Source: Akkermansia sp. (GTDB lineage Bacteria; Verrucomicrobiota; Verrucomicrobiia; Verrucomicrobiales; Akkermansiaceae). From it: a stretch of 46,446 nt of DNA. The position numbers and the translations under genes were made by a program. Location of the stretch: the NCBI GenBank assembly GCA_022787425.1, contig JALFWB010000049.1, forward strand, positions 1-46,446, written 5' to 3'. The notes beneath the pieces are model-generated. The model was not told the origin of the DNA. It did not search any database and saw only the letters and a list, made by a program, of their open reading frames with translations. Position 1 is the stretch's first letter. Each line of letters opens with the position of its first letter. Below are positions 9,672 to 17,064 of this stretch, piece by piece.

Positions 9672-10859
9672 ATGAAATGCAATAAAATGCGAATCATCGC
9701 CTTCGTGGCGGTTGCGGTGCCGGGAGTCATCCTGTGTTTTCTGTGCTCAAGCGGCGCGCGGGAGGACAACTTCGCCTTGCACTCTGCCGTAACCGGCCGG
9801 GATCAGTCAGCCGTTCGCGAGCTCCTTGTCCGAGGGGCCGATCCGAATGCCAAGGCAAGCGGATCCGGGGAAACGCCCTTGCACCGGGTGGAGGATGAAG
9901 CGATCGCCGGGATTCTCATCGAGGCCGGGGCGGACGCTAACGTGCGGGATGAGCAGGGAGAGACGCCTCTGCACGTTGCCGTGCGCCGACAGAAGGACGA
10001 CGCGCTGATCGCGTCGCTCGTCGCCGGCGGCGCGGATGTGAGTGCTCGGGATGCGCACGGGAATACCCCCCTGCACACCGCCGCTTGGTGGGGGAAGGAC
10101 TCGGCCGTGCGCACTCTCCTCAAGCTCGGAGCCCCTGTGAATGCACGCAACTCTGCGGGAAACACTCCTTTGTACGAGGCTCTGCAATGCGAGTACGCCT
10201 ATCCTGGCAGCGGTTATACCCTTGCCCGAGTCGGGGCCTTGCTGGAGGGCGGCGCGGACGTCCATGCCGTCAACGAGCGTGGCCGAACAGCCTTGCATGA
10301 AGCTTCAGAGGGCGCCCTTCAGGCGTATCATCAGGGCGCGAAGCTCGTGCGTCTCCTGCTTGATGCCGGGGCAAACCCCAACGCTCAGGATGCCGAGGGC
10401 AACACTCCCTTGCACCTAGCCGCGCGCTGTGGAGAACTCGAAATCGCGCACCTGCTGATCGACGGCGGGGCGGATCCCGCTCTCCGAAATAAGGTCGGAC
10501 AGAGCGGTGAGGAACTCTTGGAGCAGGCGAAGGCCATCCGTGAGCTGCAGAAGGCGCAGTGCGCCCCGTTCGAGTTGAACGGCATACACACGCTCCCGCG
10601 CGGATGCTCAATGCTGCATGCCGTCGTCCGCCGCGATGAGGCGGGGCGCCTGCTCGTGAGCCTCGCCTCTCCGGCGCACCGTGCTCAGTCACTGCCCCCC
10701 GAGCAATTCCGCGCAGAGCTGGAACGCTCCGTGCGGACCGCCGGGACGGGAGCCGTCATCTTTGAGCTGCCGGGCACGGCGGAGCCGCCCGCCGACCTCG
10801 AGCCCTGGCTGTCCGTCTGTGCTGAACTGGGGATCTTATCTCGTTTCACCGAGGAGTAG
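9672..10859 (+). CDS. Membrane-anchored ankyrin-repeat protein
   Basis: A 395-aa product. A hydrophobic segment at about residues 7-25 (IIAFVAVAVPGVILCFLC) is a signal anchor, so the rest is probably periplasmic; the cysteine there does not make a good lipobox. About seven ankyrin repeats fill residues 30-285, with repeated DxxGxTPLHxA motifs (EQGETPLHVAV, AHGNTPLHTAA, AEGNTPLHLAA). The last 100 residues form a separate part with no recognised domain. An upstream in-frame start would add 22 residues without signal features, so ATG 9672 is chosen. Ankyrin proteins often accompany toxin loci as binding or immunity partners, which is the best guess here. Confidence 0.8.
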   Translation: MKCNKMRIIAFVAVAVPGVILCFLCSSGAREDNFALHSAVTGRDQSAVRELLVRGADPNAKASGSGETPLHRVEDEAIAGILIEAGADANVRDEQGETPLHVAVRRQKDDALIASLVAGGADVSARDAHGNTPLHTAAWWGKDSAVRTLLKLGAPVNARNSAGNTPLYEALQCEYAYPGSGYTLARVGALLEGGADVHAVNERGRTALHEASEGALQAYHQGAKLVRLLLDAGANPNAQDAEGNTPLHLAARCGELEIAHLLIDGGADPALRNKVGQSGEELLEQAKAIRELQKAQCAPFELNGIHTLPRGCSMLHAVVRRDEAGRLLVSLASPAHRAQSLPPEQFRAELERSVRTAGTGAVIFELPGTAEPPADLEPWLSVCAELGILSRFTEE

Positions 10860-10878
10860 GTTGTGCCAATTCGGATAA

Positions 10879-10905
10879 ACAGCCATGATTGCGTCAGCAT
10901 GATGG
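10879..10905. repeat. 27-bp island repeat, copy 1
   Basis: ACAGCC-N-TGATTGCGTCAG followed by NNTGATGG; it matches 15584-15610 at 24 of 27 positions. It directly precedes an IS3-type transposase remnant, so it may derive from the end of an insertion sequence. Confidence 0.6.
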
Positions 10906-10942
10906 GCTACAATACACCGAAGTTACCATCGTGTGTAAGATA

Positions 10943-11050
10943 CATAAACGCCGCAACCTTACGGCCGCATGCAAGAAGGAGGTTGCCTTGGCAACCTTCA
11001 AGGGAGAGAAGAGCATTCAGCTGATTGTTGCTGAGTACGAGATCCATCCG
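10943..11050 (+). pseudogene. Remnant of IS3-family OrfA transposase
   Basis: 36 codons resemble the N-terminal helix-turn-helix of IS3/IS150-type OrfA proteins, which usually read KRR(x)FTAEFKxxVALEAxKGEK followed by xxELAxxYxVHP. Here the frame gives KRRNLTAACKKEVALATFKG and then AEYEIHP. After HP the sequence departs from the family and no DDE-domain ORF follows, so only a fragment is left. No ATG fits the expected start. The remnant shows that insertion sequences once acted in this island. Confidence 0.6.
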
Positions 11051-11126
11051 GATTCGACGGAAGATGCCGCCCCGCCCCCCCCGGGCATACATGTATAGAC
11101 TTGATGCACCGCATGGAAATTTCGAT

Positions 11127-12086
11127 ATGAAGCAGGAAATATATAAATACTATTTTGATAAGCTGTGTGAAAGGAATTTTATTTTTTTCAAATGCGAAAA
11201 CGGGTCGCAGTATCTGCTTTCGCGTTCGATGTGTTCGTATATTCCGGAGTTGCCGCCGGGTGCCCGAGCATATCCCATCAAAAGGAAATCTCAGGAATGG
11301 AATACATGGGGCACAAGATGGATTTCTTTTTTGAGACGATATTTTGGGTGTGAAGACGAAACCCGCATTCCCTCACCTGAGCACTGCGCTCTTTTGCAAG
11401 TGGGTTTTCAGTCCGCTGCAGATACTGTTTATTTTATGGCAAATGGTGCGGTCATTCACTTTTTCTTAAAGGAGGACCGAGAGAAAATTCGTTTTTATAC
11501 CGGAAAGCAGGCTGAGGAGAAAGGTATTCTCATTCAGGATTATAGGCACAATTCCTCATATAAAAAGGTTCCCGTCTATGAGGAAGGGAAAGAGGGCCTT
11601 TATCCTATAGAAGGCGGATATATTGTCAAACCCGGTTTTTGCATAAGCGGTGAGCTTTACGATATGAGTGCTTTTCAAATGAATCCTATTGAGAATGCGC
11701 TCAGTATCGACTTTGTACAAGGCTCTTTCAGTTTCGCAGAATATCCGGAAGAAAGCCGTGCCTTCAGAGAACTTCCTTCGCTTTTCTCTGAACTGTCAGG
11801 TTCTGCGTTTGACTTCCAAGCATGGGAAATGGCAATGAAGGCGAACTCCATTCTACCGGAACATAACTGTGTTCATCCGTTTTATCAAGATGGTGTATGT
11901 GTCGCAGAACTGGTAATAGTCAATTTGATATGGGGAACTTCTTATTATCCTTACCATGATTCATATGTGCTTTTACTACGCTACTCTCCGGTAGTAGAAT
12001 CATGTGTTATTCAACTTGTCGACCTTGTTGCGGAAAAACATCCCGGTATCAAATTGCTGGGGATCGAAGAGGTTGTAGACGAATAG
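11127..12086 (+). CDS. Island protein of unknown family (paralogue A)
   Basis: A 319-aa product, more AT-rich than the core genes. I do not recognise the family, but it is clearly paralogous to the protein ending at 14933. Both share an ELPP(G/A) motif near residue 42, a (T/S)(V/L)YF..NG(A/S)VI segment, and a C-terminal signature CVHPFxxDxxCVAE followed by (Y/F)PYxDSYVLxL. The conserved Cys, His, Asp and Glu could form a metal or catalytic site, or be structural. No signal peptide is visible, so it is probably cytoplasmic. ATG 11127 is chosen because paralogue similarity begins soon after it. The neighbourhood of Rhs fragments suggests an immunity-type protein (inference). Confidence 0.75.
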   Translation: MKQEIYKYYFDKLCERNFIFFKCENGSQYLLSRSMCSYIPELPPGARAYPIKRKSQEWNTWGTRWISFLRRYFGCEDETRIPSPEHCALLQVGFQSAADTVYFMANGAVIHFFLKEDREKIRFYTGKQAEEKGILIQDYRHNSSYKKVPVYEEGKEGLYPIEGGYIVKPGFCISGELYDMSAFQMNPIENALSIDFVQGSFSFAEYPEESRAFRELPSLFSELSGSAFDFQAWEMAMKANSILPEHNCVHPFYQDGVCVAELVIVNLIWGTSYYPYHDSYVLLLRYSPVVESCVIQLVDLVAEKHPGIKLLGIEEVVDE

Positions 12087-12594
12087 AAGCCTTTTCTTCG
12101 CGCGAGCGGCGCGTAGCATTTTGACACGCGGCCCGGGCTGCGCGCCTACAGCGACACGCGAAGAAAGCAATGCGTCCCCATGCCGCCGCCGGAGAGTAAG
12201 ACCGAGATCAAGCCGGAAAAGATGCCGCCTGACACACTTTCTTCTTGCTTCAAGGCCGAAACTATGTAAACTCAGACAAAAGCCATCCATCTCCATGATT
12301 TCCGCATTACCACAGCACCTCAAACGTCTACCTGCCATCAGAGTTTCGAGTAGAATAACTTCGTTTGACGCGGGGGCAAGAGGCGGGGTAAATGTTCGTG
12401 CTTCTGCCTGTGTTTCGGTCAATTCTAATCAATATCCTTGCGTGTTCGGGTTTGGGTTGGAGCAAAAATCCGGCCTTTAAAAAATAGATTATAATCAAGA
12501 ATGGCAAGATCAATGGTGTACCCCATGGGGCGTTATTGCGACCTTCTGACAAATATTTAATCCACCTCTCTTCCTAAAATTTTTGGAAAGTTAT
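12087..12594. other. Intergenic stretch with repeat and degenerate sequence
   Basis: Just over 500 bases without a convincing gene. It holds the second copy of the 183-bp repeat (12152-12334). From about 12400 the base composition drops to AT-rich sequence that continues into the next gene. A short frame near 12500 reads EWQDQWCTPWG before a stop and may be leftover coding sequence, but I cannot assign it. Confidence 0.5.
12152..12334 (+). repeat. 183-bp island repeat, copy 2
   Basis: Gap-free partner of 8725-8907. The conserved peptide frame reads PESKTEIKPEKMPPDTLSSC and ends at TAA; the following ATG starts MISALPQHLKR. Differences from copy 1 are spread along the repeat, so the duplication is not recent. 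Confidence 0.65.
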
Positions 12595-13161
12595 ATGGAA
12601 AAATTACCAAGCGAATGGGCAAACCTCCAATTCGGTGCTACCTTTCTAAATGAAGATATTAGAGAATTGACTCTATTAGACGATCAGTTTGAAGAAAAAG
12701 GTGCTATTTCGTTTAATCCGAAGACACATACAGGAGAAGGGTGGTTATTAGGCAAAGAACTTAAAATTACCAATATTAACAAGCGATTGTATAAGATGCA
12801 ATTTTCGGAATGCTATTTTTTTAATTTATCAGATCAAAACACCGTTAAGATTTCTTCAGATGGTGTTGAGTTGTTAAAACTTAGGGTTCCGCTTGATGTA
12901 GCGGAGTCTCTCTATCGCTACGCTGATGTAATGATTGATGAGAAGTTTTTTTCACAGGTAGAAATATCGAGAAATCATACCATCTCCTTTTTCTTCCGTA
13001 TGATATTAGCATTAATCACCCTTGGGTTAATTAAACAAAAATTCAGACCTATTCTTCCAAACGCTTTTTTTGATACTCCCATAAACCACAAGGCTGTCGT
13101 TTTGGGAGTTATAATGGCGCAACTTGTATATTTCCCTTATGATTATGAGGACTGGAATTAA
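12595..13161 (+). CDS. AT-rich island gene, hypothetical (immunity-like)
   Basis: A 188-aa product from the ATG at 12595; a TTG four codons upstream is possible. The gene is far more AT-rich than the core genome, a sign of transfer. The N-terminal part is soluble and mixed alpha/beta (ITNINKRLYKMQF, VKISSDGVELLKLRVPL). A hydrophobic stretch (FFFRMILALITLGLI) lies near residue 127. No known family is recognised. The stop falls just before an Rhs core fragment, the usual place of an immunity gene in Rhs loci after rearrangement, so an immunity function is a reasonable but unproven guess. Confidence 0.65.
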   Translation: MEKLPSEWANLQFGATFLNEDIRELTLLDDQFEEKGAISFNPKTHTGEGWLLGKELKITNINKRLYKMQFSECYFFNLSDQNTVKISSDGVELLKLRVPLDVAESLYRYADVMIDEKFFSQVEISRNHTISFFFRMILALITLGLIKQKFRPILPNAFFDTPINHKAVVLGVIMAQLVYFPYDYEDWN

Positions 13162-13166
13162 AGCGA

Positions 13167-13267
13167 CCCCAATGGAGTTACGACTTCGCCGACACCGACC
13201 TCGGCCCGGTCTACTACAACTACCGCCACTACAACCCGGCGAATGGTAGGTGGATGGGACGGGATTT
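13167..13267 (+). pseudogene. Rhs core fragment (C-terminal end of the core)
   Basis: The frame reads WSYDFADTDLGPVYYNYRHY followed by NPANGRWMGRD, the hallmark end of the Rhs repeat-associated core just before the variable toxin part. Nothing upstream in frame belongs to Rhs because the sequence abuts the end of the AT-rich gene. Downstream the frame runs another 17 codons of non-Rhs sequence to a stop. It is a displaced Rhs piece whose high GC contrasts with its left neighbour. Confidence 0.85.
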
Positions 13268-13324
13268 TTACACTGAACGCCAGATGCCGGCACGAAATAG
13301 AACGAAAATAAAACGAGAAACAAT

Positions 13325-13627
13325 ATGAAAGCGAAAACATATTTTATTCTTGATACCGTTTTGGTATTATGTCTCATAGCCTTTCAGGCAGCTCCCGGTA
13401 TTGCGGATATGCTGAAATATCTACCGGATCAGGTGGCATTCGGCATCTATCTCGCCCTACTCTTCGCAAGTGACTTCTACTGGTTTAAGACTCTTTTCTC
13501 TATTCGGCAGATTAGATCTCACAGGATACTCTGTTTTCTGATTTTTACATTCCTGACCCTGATCAATTTTGTCTGTACAACAGAGGTGGTCTTGGGTATG
13601 ATATCGACGATCTTCCATCTATCCTAA
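13325..13627 (+). CDS. Small three-helix membrane protein
   Basis: A 100-aa hydrophobic product with three likely membrane helices (about residues 5-24, 36-55 and 66-95). No family is recognised. It starts about 60 nt after the Rhs GRD motif, the place where a toxin or its immunity gene is expected. Small multi-helix proteins are common immunity factors against membrane-acting toxins, so an orphan immunity role is possible but not shown. Confidence 0.6.
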   Translation: MKAKTYFILDTVLVLCLIAFQAAPGIADMLKYLPDQVAFGIYLALLFASDFYWFKTLFSIRQIRSHRILCFLIFTFLTLINFVCTTEVVLGMISTIFHLS

Positions 13628-13937
13628 GCTGCGTCGTTGATAAACGGGTTAATATATTGGACTGAAGCATTGATTAGATTCGGAGAATCGCCTTAAAAAG
13701 GACTCACGCAAGAATGGTATGGAGACTTGTATGAAGCTTGACAGCCCGTCATCATGGCTACACATACAGACCTTACAGAGCGCGCCGTTAGCACCGTCAA
13801 TACGGTCTGTGACGAGAACTGTGATGAGTCCTCCGTTACCGAATGGGGAGCCTGCGTCAGCAGGCAGTAAGAGCGGCTGTCTCGCCGGGGAGGGCTCTCT
13901 TCGCTGCGCTCCGAGCCCCCGCAAGGCTCGGGTGGGT
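13628..13937. other. Gene-poor stretch with possible coding remnant
   Basis: About 310 bases with no convincing gene. A 38-codon frame at 13754-13870 (MATHTDLTERAVSTVNTV, then CDENCDESSVTEWG) has Rhs-like flavour but is too short to assign. A GC-rich part follows (13870-13925), then the short island repeat at 13922-13961, which is shared with 8665-8703. Confidence 0.4.
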
Positions 13938-13961
13938 GTGTCAGAGAAAGGTACACACCTT
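13922..13961. repeat. Short island repeat, copy 2
   Basis: Shares GTCAGAGAAAGGTACACACC and flanking bases with 8665-8703. Here it runs into the beginning of paralogue B, whose normal start appears to be missing, so the repeat may mark the junction where the gene was joined. Confidence 0.6.
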
Positions 13962-14933
13962 ACTGAAACAGACCATAATACTCTGATTAATTGTCCCCTT
14001 GTACATACAAATCATATCTATTACGCCCCTTATTGCAAAGAGCCCTGTGTCATTATAGCAAACCATGACGGCTTCTATGCTTTGAGGGAGCGGGATATTC
14101 TCCGTTTAGAGGAATTGCCGCCCGCTGCACTTGTATATGAAAGGCCTTCATATATTTTCAGACGGTTTTTCAAAAATAGGAAGTACACTTTTCCGACAGA
14201 TGAGCATGCGGGGCGTATAATGGGAGGCTATTATTCACAAACGGATTCTCTGTATTTTTTCGAGAACGGTTCCGTCATTTGCATGAGACATGCGGGGAAG
14301 GAATCGGGGAGCGTTTTTTTCTATCCCAAGGATTATGCAAGAAGGCACGGACTCACGCCGGAGCTGATAAAGGGCAATCCTATTTATGCAGAAATATCTG
14401 TACGCATTCATGCAATGCCGGCAGACTATCCCCTTAACTTATCATATATAGTTGTCCCCGGAGCAATGCTGCAGCTGGAAGCATGGTTCTTTGCTCAATA
14501 TCCATCGTATCTGGTCTCAGAAGTTACATCGGTAGATTTCGTGCAGCTCAGATTGCAACCAAGCGATAACCCGAAAGAGGTGGAACCCTTTTTCGCCATA
14601 CCTGAGTGCCTATGCAGGTCTCAACACTTGAGATTTGATTTTGATCGTTGGAAGCAGTGTTTTATGAGGCAGAATCTCCCGCTCGCCCCTCATGATTGTG
14701 TTCACCCTTTTTTTGATGATGAGCAGTGTGTAGCGGAAATTATTATGATTTCCGACACTGCGATGATAGAAACATTTGACTATTTTCCATACAATGATTC
14801 CTATGTATTGACACTTAAATACGGCATAGAGTTCAAATCCCGTATTGAAGAGCTTATTCGAACAATAATGTCAAATCGACCCCGTATTGTAGCGGTTCCA
14901 TACCATTCAGTGGAATTACAGTTTGATGACTGA
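13938..14933 (+). CDS. Island protein of unknown family (paralogue B)
   Basis: Paralogue of the protein at 11127-12086. It shares EELPPAA, DSLYFFENGSVI and the C-terminal HDCVHPFFDDEQCVAE signature followed by FPYNDSYVLTL. The frame is open far upstream, but similarity to paralogue A begins only near 13985, where no ATG exists. GTG codons at 13932 and 13938 lie inside the short repeat and are the nearest usable starts, so the natural N-terminus may have been replaced. The product from 13938 is 331 aa and probably cytoplasmic. Function is unknown; an orphan immunity or effector-linked role is inferred from the Rhs context. Confidence 0.65.
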   Translation: MSEKGTHLTETDHNTLINCPLVHTNHIYYAPYCKEPCVIIANHDGFYALRERDILRLEELPPAALVYERPSYIFRRFFKNRKYTFPTDEHAGRIMGGYYSQTDSLYFFENGSVICMRHAGKESGSVFFYPKDYARRHGLTPELIKGNPIYAEISVRIHAMPADYPLNLSYIVVPGAMLQLEAWFFAQYPSYLVSEVTSVDFVQLRLQPSDNPKEVEPFFAIPECLCRSQHLRFDFDRWKQCFMRQNLPLAPHDCVHPFFDDEQCVAEIIMISDTAMIETFDYFPYNDSYVLTLKYGIEFKSRIEELIRTIMSNRPRIVAVPYHSVELQFDD

Positions 14934-15023
14934 AAATGGTTCGCTGCGCAACCGGTTTAATCGGTAAAATCAATATGGTGTTTTCCGTATTAGAAAAAAC
15001 TCTGACGACCGCCACTATCGCCC

Positions 15024-15205
15024 GGTACACCTACGGCCGGGATCTCACGAAAAACATCTGCGAGGTCTTCGGGGTGGATGGCTGCATCAAGACGGCTTAC
15101 ACCCACACGCCCTATAGCAGCGTGACAGCAAGCGGTAGTGTTGGCCGGCCTATCCAATGGAGCAGCGAGTACTACGACACCTCCTTGCACGGAGAATCTT
15201 CTTAA
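15024..15205 (+). pseudogene. Rhs core fragment (upstream part of the core)
   Basis: The frame reads YTYGRDLTKNICEVFGVDG, then TAYTHTPYSSVTASGSV and PIQWSSEYYDTSLHGESS before a stop. This is the Rhs core segment that normally comes directly before the LVYYNYRHYNP ending. Here the ending is missing and the frame stops, so the fragment is a dead end. It overlaps in content with the point where the fragment at 13167 begins, as if an ancestral rhs gene had been split around inserted cassettes. A longer open frame starts at 14936, but its first 25 codons are not Rhs-like. Confidence 0.8.
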
Positions 15206-15245
15206 AACACCTTCGGGTCAAAGGGTATACAAGCCCTGATGTGAT

Positions 15246-15434
15246 ATGAGTGTATTGTATAATATAGGTTTATTGATCCTGTGTACAATAGGCTTGGCAA
15301 TATGTTTTTGTAATTGGTATTGTGCTTATGAAAGCTTGAGAACAAAAGAGAATCACTCCCAAATCGGATTCTTTGGAGGTATGATGATATATTGGTCCTT
15401 ATCTCGCCTCCTTTCTGAAAGGTGCAATACGTAG
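15246..15434 (+). CDS. Small membrane protein, possibly frameshifted
   Basis: A 62-aa product with an N-terminal hydrophobic helix (YNIGLLILCTIGLAICFCNW). Beyond its stop, another frame from about 15424 to 15506 encodes YVAYAAFILDVSFPLFILGI and ends with FLNIKK, a good second membrane helix with a natural C-terminus. A single-base shift near 15420 would join them into about 88 residues. The gene is AT-rich and follows the Rhs fragment in the same way as the 13325 gene, so it may be another orphan immunity gene. No family is recognised. Confidence 0.45.
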   Translation: MSVLYNIGLLILCTIGLAICFCNWYCAYESLRTKENHSQIGFFGGMMIYWSLSRLLSERCNT

Positions 15435-15506
15435 CATACGCGGCCTTTATATTAGATGTTTCGTTTCCTCTGTTTATACTCGGTATTTTTCTTAACATAA
15501 AAAAAT

Positions 15507-15821
15507 GATATTATCAACTCGCCATGCTGAGGGTTTCTTATACCGAAGTATGGCTGTGCCGGTTTTCAGCCCCTCCTGAACATACAGCCTTGATTGCGTC
15601 AGTTTGATGGAACACCCGCTTTTCAGGCGATTTTGACGTGCCGAAGAAAGGGCAAAGGCCGCCGGAGGACGGCACGACATAACATAGTCCCCCCGATTTC
15701 TGTCATCCGGCTGATAAAGAATTCCCTATCGCCGAAGGGAAGATGCGGGGAGTCCGCTCTCCCGAGGGAGGTCGCCCAATCCGGAGGAGCGCCGAAAAAA
15801 TCCCCTCGCTGCATTTTAGGA
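15507..15821. other. Gene-poor right edge of the accessory island
   Basis: No convincing gene. It contains the second 27-bp repeat (15584-15610). From about 15640 the composition returns to the GC-rich style of the core genome. The hemW promoter begins at 15822. Confidence 0.5.
15584..15610. repeat. 27-bp island repeat, copy 2
   Basis: Matches 10879-10905 at 24 of 27 positions. No transposase remnant follows here. The two copies bracket the AT-rich right half of the island in direct orientation. Confidence 0.6.
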
Positions 15822-15850
15822 TTGCCCGAGCGGGTGCGGGCGTATACAAT
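15822..15850 (+). promoter_or_regulatory. hemW promoter
   Basis: TTGCCC (15822-15827), a 17-bp spacer and TACAAT (15845-15850), 11 nt before the hemW ATG. Confidence 0.6.
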
Positions 15851-15861
15851 GGGCCTTGCAC

Positions 15862-16962
15862 ATGAGCCACCTCTACGTCCACATTCCGTTCTGCCACCGT
15901 GTTTGCCCGTACTGCGCTTTTTTCAAGCACACCCCCGGGGCGACGGATTTGCGCGGCTTTGTGCAGGCGGTGGGGCGGGAGGCCGAGCTGCGGCTGCCGC
16001 AGGGGTACGCGCCGGAGACGATCTACTTCGGCGGCGGGACGCCGAGCATGCTCTCGCCCAAGCATCTGGAAACCCTGGTAGAAGGCCTGCGGCGCACGGT
16101 GGACTTCCGCCGCGTGCGGGAGTGGAGTTTCGAGGCCAACCCCGCGACCTTCACCCCCGCCAAGGCAGAGCAGTGGCGGCGGCTCGGCATCACGCGGGTA
16201 TCGCTGGGGGTGCAGAGTTTCGACCCGGAGCTCCTGCGGCTGCTGGGGCGGCAGCATACCCCGCAGCAGGCGGCGGAAAGCGTGCGCATGTTGCAGGCCG
16301 TCGGCATGCCGCAGGTGAATGTGGACCTGATGTTTTCGCTGCCCGGGCAGAGTACGGAGCAGTGGCGCCGGACGCTGGAGCGTGCGCTGGAGCTGCAGCC
16401 GCAGCATCTATCGACCTACAATCTTACCTATGAGGGAGACACGCCGTTCTATGCCCGCTACGGGGCGGCCGGCGGGGATGAGGAAACGGATGTGGCGATG
16501 TTCACCCTGGCCGACGAGCTGCTGACCTCTGCCGGTTACCGGCACTACGAGATCTCGAACTACGCCCGGCCCGGTTGCCGCTCGCTGCATAACCTGGCCT
16601 GCTGGCGCGGGGAGGACTACTGCGGCCTGGGCCCCGGGGCCTGCGGCACCATGCAGGGGCTGCGCTACCGCAATGCGGAGGACACGCCGGCCTACATCGC
16701 GGCCCTGTCGGCGGACCGATTGCCACCGGGGGAGGCGGAGCAGCTCTCGCCCTCTGCCCGGCGCACGGAGCTGCTGGGGCTTATGCTGCGCACGGATGAG
16801 GGCCTGCCGGCGCATCTGCTCCCCCCGGAGAGGGCGGGGTTCGTGCAGCAGCTCGTGCAGGAGGGGCTGGCAACCCGGGCCGCGGCGGGGGCTCCGCTGG
16901 TGCTCACGCGGCGGGGGCGTTTGCTGGCGGATGAGATCGCGGTGGGGCTGATGGATGACTGA
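15862..16962 (+). CDS. hemW: Radical SAM family heme chaperone HemW
   Basis: HemW is a radical-SAM protein related to coproporphyrinogen III dehydrogenase (HemN) that binds heme and is thought to deliver it to respiratory enzymes. The 366-aa product has the iron-sulfur motif CxxxCxxC at residues 11-18 (CHRVCPYC) and the SAM-binding GGGTPS motif near residue 57. Later motifs include GVQSFD and the HemW C-terminal region. It lacks the extra N-terminal cysteine of true HemN. ATG 15862 fits both the promoter and the iron-sulfur motif spacing. It is the first core gene after the island. Confidence 0.9.
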   Translation: MSHLYVHIPFCHRVCPYCAFFKHTPGATDLRGFVQAVGREAELRLPQGYAPETIYFGGGTPSMLSPKHLETLVEGLRRTVDFRRVREWSFEANPATFTPAKAEQWRRLGITRVSLGVQSFDPELLRLLGRQHTPQQAAESVRMLQAVGMPQVNVDLMFSLPGQSTEQWRRTLERALELQPQHLSTYNLTYEGDTPFYARYGAAGGDEETDVAMFTLADELLTSAGYRHYEISNYARPGCRSLHNLACWRGEDYCGLGPGACGTMQGLRYRNAEDTPAYIAALSADRLPPGEAEQLSPSARRTELLGLMLRTDEGLPAHLLPPERAGFVQQLVQEGLATRAAAGAPLVLTRRGRLLADEIAVGLMDD

Positions 16963-17007
16963 GCTGCCCGCCCGCGCAAGAAAAAGTTCCCCGGCGGCAT
17001 TTTGGTA

Positions 17008-17036
17008 TTGCAGTCCCGCCCCCGGTGTGCTACAGT
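17008..17036 (+). promoter_or_regulatory. kdsD promoter
   Basis: TTGCAG (17008-17013), 17 bp, TACAGT (17031-17036). The ATG is 28 nt further on, so this mRNA should have a short leader, unlike many neighbours. Confidence 0.55.
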
Positions 17037-17064
17037 GGAGGCACGTGATACCCCTTTTTTGACC

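Noticed and set aside
15856..15861. A TTG start two codons upstream of the hemW ATG
   Set aside because: The ATG at 15862 keeps the CxxxCxxC motif at the usual distance from the N-terminus and needs no rare start.
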